Shown: in pieces, positions 18,405 through 27,119 of the stretch | Numbering within the stretch: position 1 is the stretch's first letter | Layout: each line of letters opens with the position of its first letter | Source of the DNA: Wenzhouxiangella sp. | Lineage (GTDB): Bacteria; Pseudomonadota; Gammaproteobacteria; Xanthomonadales; Wenzhouxiangellaceae | Length of the DNA stretch: 58,928 bases | NCBI GenBank assembly: GCA_007134485.1 | Contig: SLKT01000093.1 | Span: 1-58,928, forward strand | Direction of reading: 5' to 3' | Made by a program: the position numbers and the translations under genes | Notes under the pieces: model-generated | Databases searched by the model: none | What the model was told of the DNA's origin: nothing | The model's input: the letters and a program-made list of their open reading frames with translations, nothing else

Positions 18405-18575
18405 ATGACGCAGGACAAGTGTTCGAATCAGAAACGAGCAACTTCCAATCCCGAGCGTGGCGAGCTTTCGAATCCGAAACCGGACCGCCCGAGGGAAGTG
18501 GGCGGTCGCAAGAAAGGCCTGGAGCCGACTCGCTACGGGGACTGGGAAAAGAACGGACGCTGTATCGACTTCTGA
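18405..18575 (+). CDS. SdhAF4-like succinate dehydrogenase assembly factor (DUF1674), 56 aa
   Basis: Small protein whose C-terminal half reads REVGGRKKGLEPTRYGDWEK followed by NGRCIDF, the hallmark of the DUF1674/SdhAF4 family. Eukaryotic SdhAF4 binds flavinylated SDHA and promotes its assembly with SDHB. The N-terminal half is short, polar and low complexity. It sits 42 nt upstream of sdhC on the same strand and divergent from ygfZ. The frame is short enough for automatic gene finding to miss. Start at ATG 18405 without an obvious ribosome site; no other in-frame start fits. Context and motif agree well. Confidence 0.88.
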   Translation: MTQDKCSNQKRATSNPERGELSNPKPDRPREVGGRKKGLEPTRYGDWEKNGRCIDF

Positions 18576-18617
18576 AGCCTCGAAGAAACCGTAACGACTT
18601 AGACGAGAATTGATGCC

Positions 18618-18995
18618 ATGGCGACGGACAACCGACCGCTTTCCCCTCATTTGCAAGTCTATCGACCCCAACTGACCTCTGTTCTATCGATCTCGCATCG
18701 ATTGACCGGAGTGCTGCTCAGCCTGGGACTGATTCCAGTGGTGCTGTGGACGCTGGCGGTCGCCTCGGGCCCCGAGGCCTATGGGGCGCTCATGAACATC
18801 CTTGGCAGCGTTCCCGGCCTTGTGCTGCTGGCGGCATGGACCTTTGCATTGTTCTTTCACCTGCTCAACGGCATTCGCCACTTGTTCTGGGATGCCGGTT
18901 GGCTGCTGGATCTGCGCGGCGCCTATGCCTCCGGGTGGATAGCGCTCGTGCTCGCCCTGGTACTGACCATCGCGGTGTGGGGAGGTCTGGCATGA
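18618..18995 (+). CDS. sdhC: Succinate dehydrogenase cytochrome b556 subunit
   Basis: Membrane anchor subunit of complex II carrying quinone- and heme-binding residues. 125 residues, three membrane helices (about 28-50, 62-85, 100-122). The N-terminal RPLSPHLQVYRPQLTSVLSI with HRLTG is the SdhC signature, and FHLLNGIRHLFWD holds the axial heme histidine. Its stop overlaps the sdhD start by 4 nt. Confidence 0.95.
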   Translation: MATDNRPLSPHLQVYRPQLTSVLSISHRLTGVLLSLGLIPVVLWTLAVASGPEAYGALMNILGSVPGLVLLAAWTFALFFHLLNGIRHLFWDAGWLLDLRGAYASGWIALVLALVLTIAVWGGLA

Positions 18996-19372
18996 ATCTG
19001 CGAAATCCCTTGGCCAATGCGCACAACCATGGCGCTGCCGGTGACGGCGTGTCTCACTGGTGGGCACAACGCTTCAGTGCGATCCTGCTTACCGGGTTGA
19101 CGGTCTGGCTGGTATTCGCGCTGACCCGGTTGATCGGCGCCGATCATGCGGCTGCTGTCGACTGGCTGTCATCACCATTCAATGCGGCCATGGCCATTCT
19201 TTTCGTTGTGACCTCCATCTATCACGGCAAGCTCGGCCTGCAAGTTGTCATCGAAGACTACGTGCATCATCGGCTGGCCGAAGTGACCCTGCAGGTGTTG
19301 GTCAAGATCGCTTCCATCGTCGGCGGCCTGCTGGCTGTCATCGCCATACTCAAAGTGGCTTTCGGAGTTTGA
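18992..19372 (+). CDS. sdhD: Succinate dehydrogenase hydrophobic membrane anchor subunit
   Basis: Second membrane anchor of complex II. 126 residues with three helices. [18 protein letters not shown] at the N-terminus and [16 protein letters not shown], which supplies the other heme ligand and quinone-site residues, match SdhD of the alphaproteobacterial/mitochondrial type. It overlaps sdhC and is followed 2 nt later by sdhA. Confidence 0.94.
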   Translation: MNLRNPLANAHNHGAAGDGVSHWWAQRFSAILLTGLTVWLVFALTRLIGADHAAAVDWLSSPFNAAMAILFVVTSIYHGKLGLQVVIEDYVHHRLAEVTLQVLVKIASIVGGLLAVIAILKVAFGV

Positions 19373-19374
19373 AG

Positions 19375-21165
19375 TTGAGCAAGGCTTACGACATCACAAA
19401 ACACGAATATGACGTACTGGTCATCGGCGCCGGAGGCGCGGGTCTGCGCGCCACCATGGGGTTGGCCGCGACCGGCCTGACCACGGCCTGCATCAGCAAG
19501 GTCTTTCCAACCCGCTCGCATACCGTGGCCGCGCAGGGCGGCATGAGCGCGGCATTGGGCAACATGGGCGAGGACGACTGGCGCTGGCACATGTACGACA
19601 CCGTCAAGGGGTCGGACTGGCTGGGCGATCAGGACGCCATCGAGTACATGTGCCGGGAGGCTATTCCATCGGTGATTGAACTGGAGCACTTCGGTGTGCC
19701 CTTTTCACGGACCGAGGACGGCAAGATCTATCAGCGACCCTTTGGCGGCATGACCACGCGCTTCGGTGAAGGCACGGCTCAGCGCACCTGTGCTGCGGCG
19801 GATCGCACCGGTCACGCCATCCTGCATACCCTCTACCAACAATCGCTCAAGCACGATGCGCAGTTTTTCATAGAGTTCTTTGCCATCGATTTGCTGATGG
19901 ACGATGAAGGCGCCTGTCGCGGCGCGCTTGCCTGGGACCTTGCCACCGGCACCTTGCACGAGTTCAGGGCTCATGCCGTTATTCTGGCCACGGGCGGGTA
20001 TGGCCGTTCATACTTCTCGTGTACCTCTGCTCATACCTGTACCGGCGATGGCAACGCCATGGTCCTGCGCGCCGGGCTGCCGTTGCAGGACATGGAGTTC
20101 GTCCAGTTTCATCCCACCGGGGTGTATGGCGCCGGCTGCCTGATCACCGAGGGCGTACGCGGGGAGGGTGGTTACCTGACCAATTCCGAGGGCGAGCGTT
20201 TCATGGAACGCTACGCACCCAATGCCAAGGACCTGGCCTCGCGCGATGTGGTTTCGCGCTCGATGACCATCGAGATTCGCGAAGGTCGCGGGGTCGGTGA
20301 CAAGAGCGACCATATCCATCTGAATCTCCAGCATCTGGGCGCCGAGGTCATTAATGAACGCCTGCCCGGCATCGCCGAAACCGCGAGGATTTTCGCCGGC
20401 GTCGATGTCACCAAGGAGCCGATTCCCGTTTTGCCGACCGTCCACTACAACATGGGCGGCATTCCGACCAACTATCACGGCGAGGTCGTCACGCTCAAGG
20501 ATGGTGACCCCGACAGCGTGGTGCCCGGCCTGTTTGCCATCGGCGAGGCGGCTTGCGTATCCGTGCACGGCGCCAATCGGCTCGGATCCAATTCACTGCT
20601 TGACCTGATCGTGTTTGGTCGTGCCGTTGCCCACCGGTGTGGTGAAATCATCAAGCCGGGCCAGTCCCACAAGTCGTTGCCGGCAGAAACTCGCGACGCC
20701 ATACTGGGTGATTTCGATCGCCTTCGAAATGCCGATGGCTCGACCTCGACTGCTGACATTCGTGACGCCATGCAGCAGGTCATGCAGGAGGACGCGGCCG
20801 TGTTCCGCACCGGGGATACGCTCGAGAAAGGCTGCGAGCGGATTGCTCAAGTGAACGACAGCTTTGCAGATGTACAGGTCAGCGACCGGTCGCTGATCTG
20901 GAATTCCGACCTTGTCGAGACGCTGGAACTGAGAAACCTGCTGGGTAACTCGGTGACCACCATGGTGTCGGCCGAAAACCGCAAGGAGAGTCGTGGCGCC
21001 CATGCCCGCGAAGACTTCCCGGATCGCGATGATGACCAATGGCACAAACACAGCCTGATCTGGATGGATGAGGCCGGCAAGACCAGAATCGATTACCGCC
21101 CGGTTCATATGCATACATTGAGCGATGATGTCGAAGTCATCCCGCTCAAGGCCCGGACTTACTGA
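19375..21165 (+). CDS. sdhA: Succinate dehydrogenase flavoprotein subunit
   Basis: Catalytic subunit oxidising succinate to fumarate with covalent FAD. 596 residues. The dinucleotide fold [11 protein letters not shown] is at about 16-26, the FAD-linking histidine is His49 in [11 protein letters not shown], and [23 protein letters not shown] and [15 protein letters not shown] are active-site and FAD signatures. I start it at TTG 19375 ([15 protein letters not shown]), 2 nt after sdhD; longer upstream extensions run through sdhD in another frame. Covalent flavinylation should depend on the sdhE gene downstream. Confidence 0.96.
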   Translation: MSKAYDITKHEYDVLVIGAGGAGLRATMGLAATGLTTACISKVFPTRSHTVAAQGGMSAALGNMGEDDWRWHMYDTVKGSDWLGDQDAIEYMCREAIPSVIELEHFGVPFSRTEDGKIYQRPFGGMTTRFGEGTAQRTCAAADRTGHAILHTLYQQSLKHDAQFFIEFFAIDLLMDDEGACRGALAWDLATGTLHEFRAHAVILATGGYGRSYFSCTSAHTCTGDGNAMVLRAGLPLQDMEFVQFHPTGVYGAGCLITEGVRGEGGYLTNSEGERFMERYAPNAKDLASRDVVSRSMTIEIREGRGVGDKSDHIHLNLQHLGAEVINERLPGIAETARIFAGVDVTKEPIPVLPTVHYNMGGIPTNYHGEVVTLKDGDPDSVVPGLFAIGEAACVSVHGANRLGSNSLLDLIVFGRAVAHRCGEIIKPGQSHKSLPAETRDAILGDFDRLRNADGSTSTADIRDAMQQVMQEDAAVFRTGDTLEKGCERIAQVNDSFADVQVSDRSLIWNSDLVETLELRNLLGNSVTTMVSAENRKESRGAHAREDFPDRDDDQWHKHSLIWMDEAGKTRIDYRPVHMHTLSDDVEVIPLKARTY

Positions 21166-21191
21166 ATCAAACCGAACAACAAACCGATCTC

Positions 21192-21977
21192 ATGGCACAG
21201 TTCAGACTTCCGAAAAACTCCCGTATCAGCAAGGGCAAGCACTTTGCATCCGCCGATGGCGCGGGCAATGTCAAGACTTTTCGGGTTTACCGCTTCGATC
21301 CCGACAGTGGCGAGAATCCGCGCGTTGACAGCTACGACATCGATCTCGATCAATGCGGTCCGATGGTGCTCGATGCGCTGATCAAGATCAAGAATGAAAT
21401 TGATCCGACCTTGACCTTCCGGCGGTCCTGCCGCGAGGGTATTTGTGGTTCGTGCGCCTTCAATATCGACGGAACCAATACCCTGGCTTGCACCACGGCG
21501 ATCGATGAGGTCAAGGGAGACGTCAAGATCTATCCGCTTCCGCACATGCCGGTCATCAAGGACCTGGTGCCGGATCTGACCCATTTCTACGCCCAGTACG
21601 CTTCCATTCGACCCTGGATCCGAACCCAGAGTCCCGCGCCGCCGGACAAGGAGCGCTTGCAATCCCGCGAGGATCGGGCGCAAATGGATGGACTCTATGA
21701 ATGCATCCTGTGTGCCTGCTGCTCGACTTCTTGTCCCAGTTATTGGTGGAATGGTGAGCGCTACCTGGGTCCAGCTGTGTTGTTGCAGGCCTATCGCTGG
21801 CTGGTCGACTCACGCGACGAGGCGACTGGTGAACGACTCGACGAACTCGAGGATCCGTTTCGCTTGTATCGCTGCCACACCATCATGAACTGCACCCGCA
21901 CTTGTCCCAAGGGGCTCAACCCGGCCAAGGCAATTGCCGAAATCAAGAAGATGATGCTGGCCCGCCGAAGTCTCTGA
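21192..21977 (+). CDS. sdhB: Succinate dehydrogenase iron-sulfur subunit
   Basis: Electron-transfer subunit of complex II. 261 residues. [2Fe-2S] ligands are Cys80, Cys85, Cys88 and Cys100 (CREGICGSC...LAC). The ferredoxin-like C-terminal domain has [12 protein letters not shown] (171-182) and [17 protein letters not shown] (from 228) for the [4Fe-4S] and [3Fe-4S] clusters. Length and motifs are normal. sdhE starts 5 nt later. Confidence 0.96.
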   Translation: MAQFRLPKNSRISKGKHFASADGAGNVKTFRVYRFDPDSGENPRVDSYDIDLDQCGPMVLDALIKIKNEIDPTLTFRRSCREGICGSCAFNIDGTNTLACTTAIDEVKGDVKIYPLPHMPVIKDLVPDLTHFYAQYASIRPWIRTQSPAPPDKERLQSREDRAQMDGLYECILCACCSTSCPSYWWNGERYLGPAVLLQAYRWLVDSRDEATGERLDELEDPFRLYRCHTIMNCTRTCPKGLNPAKAIAEIKKMMLARRSL

Positions 21978-21982
21978 CTGAA

Positions 21983-22249
21983 ATGACGCGCCCCCGGCAA
22001 CCCGAGGTCTCGCGCCTGACCTGGCGGTGTAGGCGTGGCACCCGTGAGCTGGATGTATTGCTTTCGGATTGGTTGAGCAATCGCTACCCGGATTCCGGAC
22101 CGACCCTCCAGAAGAGATTTGCCGAACTTCTCGAGTGTGAGGATGACCGGATCTGGGACTGGTTGACCGGGCGAGGTGAACCGGAACCGGATTTCGCCGA
22201 ATTGGTCCAACGAATCCGTGAACACGCCGCCAACCGTTCCAGCTCGTAA
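21983..22249 (+). CDS. sdhE: FAD assembly factor SdhE (CptB/YgfY family)
   Basis: Promotes covalent attachment of FAD to SdhA. 88 residues, the normal size. The defining RGxxE motif appears as RRGTRELD, followed by the helical bundle LQKRFAELLECEDDRIWDWL. Started at ATG 21983 just after the sdhB stop; an upstream in-frame extension would overlap sdhB by 27 codons and lacks family resemblance. The cluster thus encodes both SdhE and an SdhAF4-like factor. Confidence 0.93.
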   Translation: MTRPRQPEVSRLTWRCRRGTRELDVLLSDWLSNRYPDSGPTLQKRFAELLECEDDRIWDWLTGRGEPEPDFAELVQRIREHAANRSSS

Positions 22250-22661
22250 TCCCGCGGAGCTCTGGCCGATCCGGTCGCATCCCGCGCTGATCCTGATCGT
22301 GATCACACTGGCTATACTGGCAGTGCTTGCTGCATGGTTCAACGGGTTGCCGGTGGCCCTCCGCCTGGCTCTGACTTTGCTTGCCGTGAGCTACACGCTG
22401 CTGGCATTGAAGGCTGTGCTTCGCCCTCGTTTGCACAGCATTGGATTACAGGAACCCGGGTTGCGGGTGATGAATGCTGCCGGTCAAGCCATGGACCTGA
22501 CCGTGACCGGTCGCGTGTTTGTCAGCCCACTTTTCATCAGCCTGTCCGGCCATTGTCCAGGCCAATCACGCCCGCTCGTCCTTGGCTTGTTTCGGGGCCA
22601 GCTCGAAGATCACGCCTATCGTCGCCTGGCTGCCTGGTTACGTACTCGGCACGGCCAGTGA
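22218..22661 (+). CDS. YgfX-like membrane protein
   Basis: 147 residues with two adjacent membrane helices (about 22-58) and a basic, mainly beta-rich cytoplasmic tail. This layout and the position directly after sdhE correspond to YgfX (CptA) of E. coli, which is encoded with sdhE; reports have linked YgfX to cell-division proteins and to SdhE, but its role is unsettled. Start at GTG 22218 overlapping sdhE by 32 nt. Sequence similarity by eye is weak, so the name rests largely on topology and synteny. Confidence 0.65.
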   Translation: MNTPPTVPARNPAELWPIRSHPALILIVITLAILAVLAAWFNGLPVALRLALTLLAVSYTLLALKAVLRPRLHSIGLQEPGLRVMNAAGQAMDLTVTGRVFVSPLFISLSGHCPGQSRPLVLGLFRGQLEDHAYRRLAAWLRTRHGQ

Positions 22662-23335
22662 AACGCTTGTTGCATACGCTTCGGCGCTGGCTGGTTCGCG
22701 TCGCCGTGGTGGTGATCCTGGTGGTGATCAGCGTGACCTTGCCACTGCGCTGGATCGATCCTCCCGGATCGGCCTACATGCTGGCCGACCGGGTCTTCAG
22801 AGGTCAGCCGGTGGTGTTTGACTGGGTGCCGGCCGAACGGATCTCTCCACATATGATGCTGGCCGTGGTTGCCTCGGAGGATCAGAACTTTCCTCATCAT
22901 CGCGGTTTCGATACCCGTGAGATTCGTGCCGCCTTCGATGCCCATCGCCAGGGCGCGCGCTTGCGAGGGGCCAGCACGATCAGTCAGCAGTTGACCCGGA
23001 ACCTGTACCTGTGGTCCGGTCGACACTGGTCCCGCAAGGGCCTGGAAATGGGACTGACCGTGCCCCTGGAATTGAGCTTGTCAAAGGCCCGCATCCTCGA
23101 AATTTACCTGAACGTAGTGGAGTTCGACACCGGCGTATACGGGGTCGAGGCCGCCGCGCGCCACTGCTTCGAAAAGTCGGCCGGCGATCTGACACGCGAG
23201 GAAGCCGCGCTACTGGCCGCTGTCCTGCCGGCTCCAAAGGCCTTGAATCCCGCCAGTCCGAGTGACTACCTTGTCCAGCGCCAGCGCTGGATCCTCGCCC
23301 AGATGAACAATCTTGGTCCGAACTGGATTCCTTGA
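22658..23335 (+). CDS. mtgA: Monofunctional peptidoglycan glycosyltransferase MtgA
   Basis: Polymerises lipid II into glycan strands without a transpeptidase domain. 225 residues. A basic N-terminus and one membrane helix (about 13-30) precede the GT51 domain: VASEDQNFPHHRGFD contains the catalytic Glu74, and GASTISQQLTRNLYLW, RKGLEMGLTVPLELSLSKARI-like and EIYLNVVEFDTGVYGVEAA motifs follow. I start at GTG 22658, overlapping the ygfX-like gene by 4 nt, because this gives the standard short anchor. Confidence 0.93.
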   Translation: MKRLLHTLRRWLVRVAVVVILVVISVTLPLRWIDPPGSAYMLADRVFRGQPVVFDWVPAERISPHMMLAVVASEDQNFPHHRGFDTREIRAAFDAHRQGARLRGASTISQQLTRNLYLWSGRHWSRKGLEMGLTVPLELSLSKARILEIYLNVVEFDTGVYGVEAAARHCFEKSAGDLTREEAALLAAVLPAPKALNPASPSDYLVQRQRWILAQMNNLGPNWIP

Positions 23336-23342
23336 ACGGGTT

Positions 23343-23512
23343 AGCGTCGTGTCTCAGCAGGCATTGGCAATATCGATGGAGGGTGGTGCTGCAAGCCGTC
23401 CTCGGGCGGGGGATTTCGCTGAAGGCCTCGCCACCGCGTCGAACTGAAGCGGAATTCACCGCCCGAGGACGGCTTTGACTGGAACGAAGCCCGAACACTG
23501 AGACACGATGCT
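23343..23512. repeat. Nested inverted-repeat structure, about 170 nt, 3' of mtgA
   Basis: Outer arms of 15 nt at 23343-23357 and 23498-23512 match at 14 of 15 positions (AGCGTCGTGTCTCAG against the complement of CTGAGACACGATGCT). Inner arms of 17 nt at 23393-23409 and 23459-23475 are perfectly complementary (AAGCCGTCCTCGGGCGG). The segment begins 7 nt after the mtgA stop and contains no plausible gene. It could fold into a long two-tier hairpin in RNA or DNA. I do not recognise the element; it may be a small non-autonomous repeat, a structured 3' UTR or a noncoding RNA. Confidence 0.85.
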
Positions 23513-23527
23513 GATCAGGAAAGAGAA

Positions 23528-23613
23528 AACCTTGAAACGCCAAGACGCGAAGACGCCAAGTAAAAACACTTCATCAATTCCTTTACGTCTTGGCGTCTTT
23601 GCGTTTCAAGGTT
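23528..23613. repeat. Imperfect inverted repeat between convergent mtgA and DUF4126 genes
   Basis: AACCTTGAAACGC at 23528-23540 is exactly complementary to 23601-23613. The arms continue imperfectly inward through CGCCAAGACG-type repeats (to about 23564 and 23582) with an AT-rich loop of about 17 nt. It lies between convergent genes, 34 nt after the DUF4126 stop, so it may act as a bidirectional terminator. The GACGCCAAG-type words resemble dispersed intergenic repeats in other bacterial genomes, which is recollection rather than a checked match. Confidence 0.8.
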
Positions 23614-23647
23614 CTGACTTTATGGGACTTTGAACGTCTTGACTACC

Positions 23648-24253
23648 TCAGACAACCGGCGGTGGTTGTTCGCGGGGGCGACGGCGCAGCAGGGCCCGGA
23701 CCAGTCGGAATATCAGCCAGGCCACCACTATGAGCACCACAAGCCCGAACAGGACGGGAACGATCAGCGCCATCAGTATGGTGAAGATGCTGCCGGCGGT
23801 TTCTCCGGTCGAAACCAGCGGATTGGCCAGGCCACCGCTGCTGCTGGTCGACACCCCGCGGGCCATGACGGTCGAGCCCTGTACCACGCCGGCGGTTCCG
23901 CCGCCGAGCAGGGCGGCCGCGCCCCATTGAGAGACGGCGTTCATTTCCGGCAAAAGGGAAGAAACGATGACCGTACCGCCGCCAATGGCGGCCGGTGTAG
24001 CCAGAATGTCAAGCAGATTGTCTACCACCGGAATGTAATACCCGCCGACTTCCAGCAGCGCGGCAATGGCGACGATCGCCAGCACCGGCTCGGAGGTCAT
24101 CCAGGCGAACTGATCACTCAACTCGAGAATCTCGAATCGACCGGCCAGGCCCAGAGCGAGAATCGGCAGAAAGACTCGCAACCCGGCCGCCGCGCTCAGG
24201 CAGATCCCGGCCATGATGGCCGAAAGCACGGTCAGGTCCGAGAGATTCTCCAC
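23648..24253 (-). CDS. DUF4126 family integral membrane protein
   Basis: 201 residues, strongly hydrophobic, with about five membrane helices. The opening MAGICLSAAAGLRVFLPILA and the following GGYYIPVVDNLLDILATP match the DUF4126 family of unknown function. The C-terminal tail is short and basic (RALLRRRPREQ). It starts 4 nt after the rimK stop and appears to be the last gene of the minus-strand run. No function can be assigned from the sequence. Confidence 0.8.
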   Translation of the reverse strand: MENLSDLTVLSAIMAGICLSAAAGLRVFLPILALGLAGRFEILELSDQFAWMTSEPVLAIVAIAALLEVGGYYIPVVDNLLDILATPAAIGGGTVIVSSLLPEMNAVSQWGAAALLGGGTAGVVQGSTVMARGVSTSSSGGLANPLVSTGETAGSIFTILMALIVPVLFGLVVLIVVAWLIFRLVRALLRRRPREQPPPVV

Positions 24254-24257
24254 CCGA

Positions 24258-25163
24258 TCAACCCTTGCCGCGGGTTCGGGTCTTGTCCTTCTTGGCTTTC
24301 TTTTCCAGAAAGGCGATGATCAGGCCGGCGACATCCTTGCCCGTAGCGGTCTCGATGCCCTCGAGGCCGGGAGAGGAGTTGACTTCCATGACCAGGGGCC
24401 CATGGTTGGAGCGCAACAGGTCGACCCCGGCGACGTTCAGGCCCATGATTTTCGCGGCTCGCACGGCGACTGATCGTTCCTCCGGAGTGATCTTGATCAG
24501 CGCGGCGCTTCCGCCACGGTGCAGGTTGGAGCGAAACTCGCCGGGCTTGGCCTGGCGCTTGATGGATGCGACCACGCGATCTCCGATCACGAAGCAGCGA
24601 ATGTCGGCGCCACCGGCCTCCTTGATGTACTCCTGAATCATGATCGACACGTTCAGCCCCATGAAGGCCTCAACCACGCTCTCGGCAGCCTTGCGGGTTT
24701 CGCACAACACCACCCCGATGCCCTGTGTGCCTTCCAGCAGCTTGGCCACCAGCGGGGCGCCGCCGACCATCTCGATCAGGTCACCGATATCATCGGGCGC
24801 GCGCGCGAATCCGGTGACCGGCAGGCCGATGCCACGCCGGGCCAATAGCTGCAGTGAACGCAGCTTGTCTCGCGAGCGAGTGACCGCCACCGACTCGTTG
24901 AGCGGGAAAGTCCCCATCATCTCGAACTGGCGCAACACGGCCGTGCCGTAGAACGTGATCGATGCGCCGATTCGCGGGATGACCGCATCGAAGGGGTCCA
25001 GTTGCTCGCCGCGATAGTGAATGGTCGGGCGATGCGAGGCGATGTTCATGTAGCAGCGAGTGGTATCGACCACGTGCACTTCGTGCCCGCGCTCGTTGGC
25101 CGCTTCCACCAGACGCTTGGTGGAATAGATTCTCTTGCTGCGGGACATGATGGCAATACGCAT
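24258..25163 (-). CDS. rimK: Alpha-L-glutamate ligase RimK (ribosomal protein S6 modification)
   Basis: ATP-grasp ligase adding glutamates to the C-terminus of ribosomal protein S6 in E. coli and Pseudomonas. 301 residues. The order is standard: a preATP-grasp N-terminal domain ([18 protein letters not shown]), [18 protein letters not shown] as nucleotide-binding strands, [19 protein letters not shown], the catalytic [15 protein letters not shown] and the metal-binding [14 protein letters not shown]. It has a lysine-rich C-terminal tail. It lies 27 nt after a RimB-like protease gene, matching the RimB-RimK pairing of Pseudomonas rimABK. Confidence 0.94.
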   Translation of the reverse strand: MRIAIMSRSKRIYSTKRLVEAANERGHEVHVVDTTRCYMNIASHRPTIHYRGEQLDPFDAVIPRIGASITFYGTAVLRQFEMMGTFPLNESVAVTRSRDKLRSLQLLARRGIGLPVTGFARAPDDIGDLIEMVGGAPLVAKLLEGTQGIGVVLCETRKAAESVVEAFMGLNVSIMIQEYIKEAGGADIRCFVIGDRVVASIKRQAKPGEFRSNLHRGGSAALIKITPEERSVAVRAAKIMGLNVAGVDLLRSNHGPLVMEVNSSPGLEGIETATGKDVAGLIIAFLEKKAKKDKTRTRGKG

Positions 25164-25190
25164 GATGATCGTCTCGATTCTTCAGGTGGT

Positions 25191-25643
25191 TCAGTCCAGT
25201 CGCGGTTTGCCCTGCAGAAATGTTCGGGCCGGATAGACCAGGGCATGATTCTCCATGGCGGTGCGCCCGAGCAGCATCCGATAGCGCATTCTCTCGCGAT
25301 TGGTCAGGGTCATGTTAACCCGCCAGCGCGAGTGGCCAATGACGATTGCGGTACGGATGCTGAAGCGTTGCTCGGCCTCACCCGAGGTCGATCGCACGAT
25401 TCGCGTGCCGTTGAGTCGGCATTCGCAATCTCGGTCGCTGCCCGTCTTGGCATGATCGGTATGGATGCGAAAGGCAACCCAATCATGGCCATCACGTTCG
25501 AACGGGCGAATGTTGCTGGCATGCAGGGCGCATGAACGTGCCCCGGTATCGACTCGCGCGCGCAGCCGATCAATCCCCAACTCCGGCAGACCCACCCATT
25601 CGCAGGCGCCGATGATCATGTTGGGGGCGATTGGCGCCTTCAC
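25191..25643 (-). CDS. RimB-like retropepsin-fold protease (RimK-associated, PF05618 type)
   Basis: 150 residues. The aspartic-protease-like motif VDTGARSCALHA places the catalytic Asp at residue 32, followed by ERDGHDWVAFRI and a C-terminal MLLGRTAM strand, typical of the family often labelled ATP-dependent zinc protease. In Pseudomonas fluorescens the rimB product trims glutamates added to S6 by RimK; with rimK directly downstream the same role is likely here. No rimA (EAL) gene is adjacent. It starts 12 nt after the E2 gene stop. Confidence 0.85.
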   Translation of the reverse strand: MKAPIAPNMIIGACEWVGLPELGIDRLRARVDTGARSCALHASNIRPFERDGHDWVAFRIHTDHAKTGSDRDCECRLNGTRIVRSTSGEAEQRFSIRTAIVIGHSRWRVNMTLTNRERMRYRMLLGRTAMENHALVYPARTFLQGKPRLD

Positions 25644-25655
25644 GCCGGCTGTGCC

Positions 25656-27119
25656 TCAGTCGGGGCTGGCAAGATCATCGAGCATGGCCTTGAGGAAGCG
25701 TGCGGCTTCACCGCCGGTTGATGCACGGTGATCGAAGGTCAGTGACAGGGGAATCATGCGATGAACTTCCACTCCACCCAGAACCGGCACGACTTCGTGG
25801 CGCAGTTTGCCCGCGGCGACGATCGCCACGCACGGCGGCGTGATGACCGGAGTGGCGTAGCGACCGGCAAACTTGCCGAAGTTCGAAAGGATGATGGTGT
25901 AGTCCTTCAGATCCTCCGGCGGAATCGAACGGTTCTGAACGTTTTCGCGCAAGCGATTGATTTCCCCACGAAGCTGTTGCTTGTCGGCCTTGTTTACATT
26001 GCGTAGCGCGGCCACGAACAAGCCGTCCGGGGTATCCACGGCCATGCCGACATGCATGTTCTTGTGAATCATGCGCACATTGTCCTCGCCCCTGAACCAG
26101 GCGTTCAGGCCGGGTTCGGCCTGTGCGCCGGCCCACAGCGCTCGTAGCAGACGGACGGTAATGTCCTCGCCGGGGCGCCACGCCTGGATGTCGGCATCGT
26201 CCATCAGGGTGGTGGGCACAACCGACTTGTGCGATTCGCTCATGACCCGGGCCATGGTGCGGCGAGTGCCGCGAACCGGTTCCCATTCGCCTTCCGGTGA
26301 TGATGCCGATTGCGGCTGCTCGGCAGCGCCCACTGGTTCGGTTTCAGGCCGAGATTCGGGCATCGGCTCGGCATGGTCCTGCGGCGCTGGTTCCGCGGCT
26401 GGCTGCGGTGAGGAGGTCGAGGGCTGTTGTTGTTCGATCGGCGCCAGGCCGTGCTCGGCGGCCTGACGGACATCGGCGGCGGTGACCACACCACCCGTGC
26501 CACTGGCAGTGACCCGGGAAATGTCCACCTTCAGCTTGCGCGCCAGTGCGCGCACCGCTGGTGTGACCTTGACCCCGCCAATGGTGCTGGTGCGTTCATG
26601 CAGGACTTCGTTGGATGACTGGACATTTCCAACTACCGTGCCGGTATCGGCGCGCTCGGGTTCAGGGGCCTCGGGTTCAGCGGGCTCTTCCTGCTGGTCA
26701 CTGCCTGGTGCATCTTCCGGGCTTGGTTCGTCAGCGCTTGCTGTTTCGGGTTGCGAGCGATCGGCGGGCGCTTCCAGACTGGACAGATCCAGTTCATCGT
26801 CCCCGATGTCTCCGACAGACGGATCATCGGCCGGCTCTGATTCGGCACCGCCCGGGGCAGGCGTGCCAGTGTCCTGGTCATCGCCGGCGACCGAGAACTC
26901 CGCAAGCGGCGCACCGGTCTGGATCACGTCTCCGGCCTGGCCATGAAACTTGACCACCCGACCGGCATACGGGCTGGGCACTTCGACCACCGCCTTGGCG
27001 GTCTCCATCGACACCAATGGTTGGTCAAGTTTGACTTCATCGCCTTCGGCAACCAGCCATTCGACGATTTCCGCATCCGGCAGCCCTTCACCGAGATCGG
27101 GCAGATTGAAAACTTTCAT
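25656..27119 (-). CDS. 2-oxoacid dehydrogenase E2 component (dihydrolipoamide acyltransferase)
   Basis: Lipoyl-bearing core enzyme of a pyruvate or branched-chain 2-oxoacid dehydrogenase complex. 487 residues: one lipoyl domain (1-75) with the modified Lys42 in SMETAKAVVEVPSP, a long Pro/Glu/Ala-rich linker (about 80-180), a peripheral subunit-binding domain (TPAVRALARKLKVDISRV), a second flexible linker, and the catalytic domain (about 265-487). The active-site loop reads DHRASTGGEA near 463-472: the histidine is present, but the aspartate of the usual HxxxDG is Thr. Similar TGGE variants exist in this E2 subgroup, so I do not call it inactive. It overlaps the E1-beta gene by 4 nt. No E3 gene is in the window. 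Confidence 0.9.
   Translation of the reverse strand: MKVFNLPDLGEGLPDAEIVEWLVAEGDEVKLDQPLVSMETAKAVVEVPSPYAGRVVKFHGQAGDVIQTGAPLAEFSVAGDDQDTGTPAPGGAESEPADDPSVGDIGDDELDLSSLEAPADRSQPETASADEPSPEDAPGSDQQEEPAEPEAPEPERADTGTVVGNVQSSNEVLHERTSTIGGVKVTPAVRALARKLKVDISRVTASGTGGVVTAADVRQAAEHGLAPIEQQQPSTSSPQPAAEPAPQDHAEPMPESRPETEPVGAAEQPQSASSPEGEWEPVRGTRRTMARVMSESHKSVVPTTLMDDADIQAWRPGEDITVRLLRALWAGAQAEPGLNAWFRGEDNVRMIHKNMHVGMAVDTPDGLFVAALRNVNKADKQQLRGEINRLRENVQNRSIPPEDLKDYTIILSNFGKFAGRYATPVITPPCVAIVAAGKLRHEVVPVLGGVEVHRMIPLSLTFDHRASTGGEAARFLKAMLDDLASPD

Noticed and set aside
19060-19374. Extended sdhA start overlapping sdhD
   Set aside because: The extra residues lack homology and overlap sdhD completely; TTG 19375 gives the expected SdhA N-terminus.
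26482-26946. Plus-strand 154-codon Ser/Pro-rich frame opposite the E2 linker
   Set aside because: It is antisense to the Pro/Glu/Ala linker of the E2 gene, has low complexity and no start signals.
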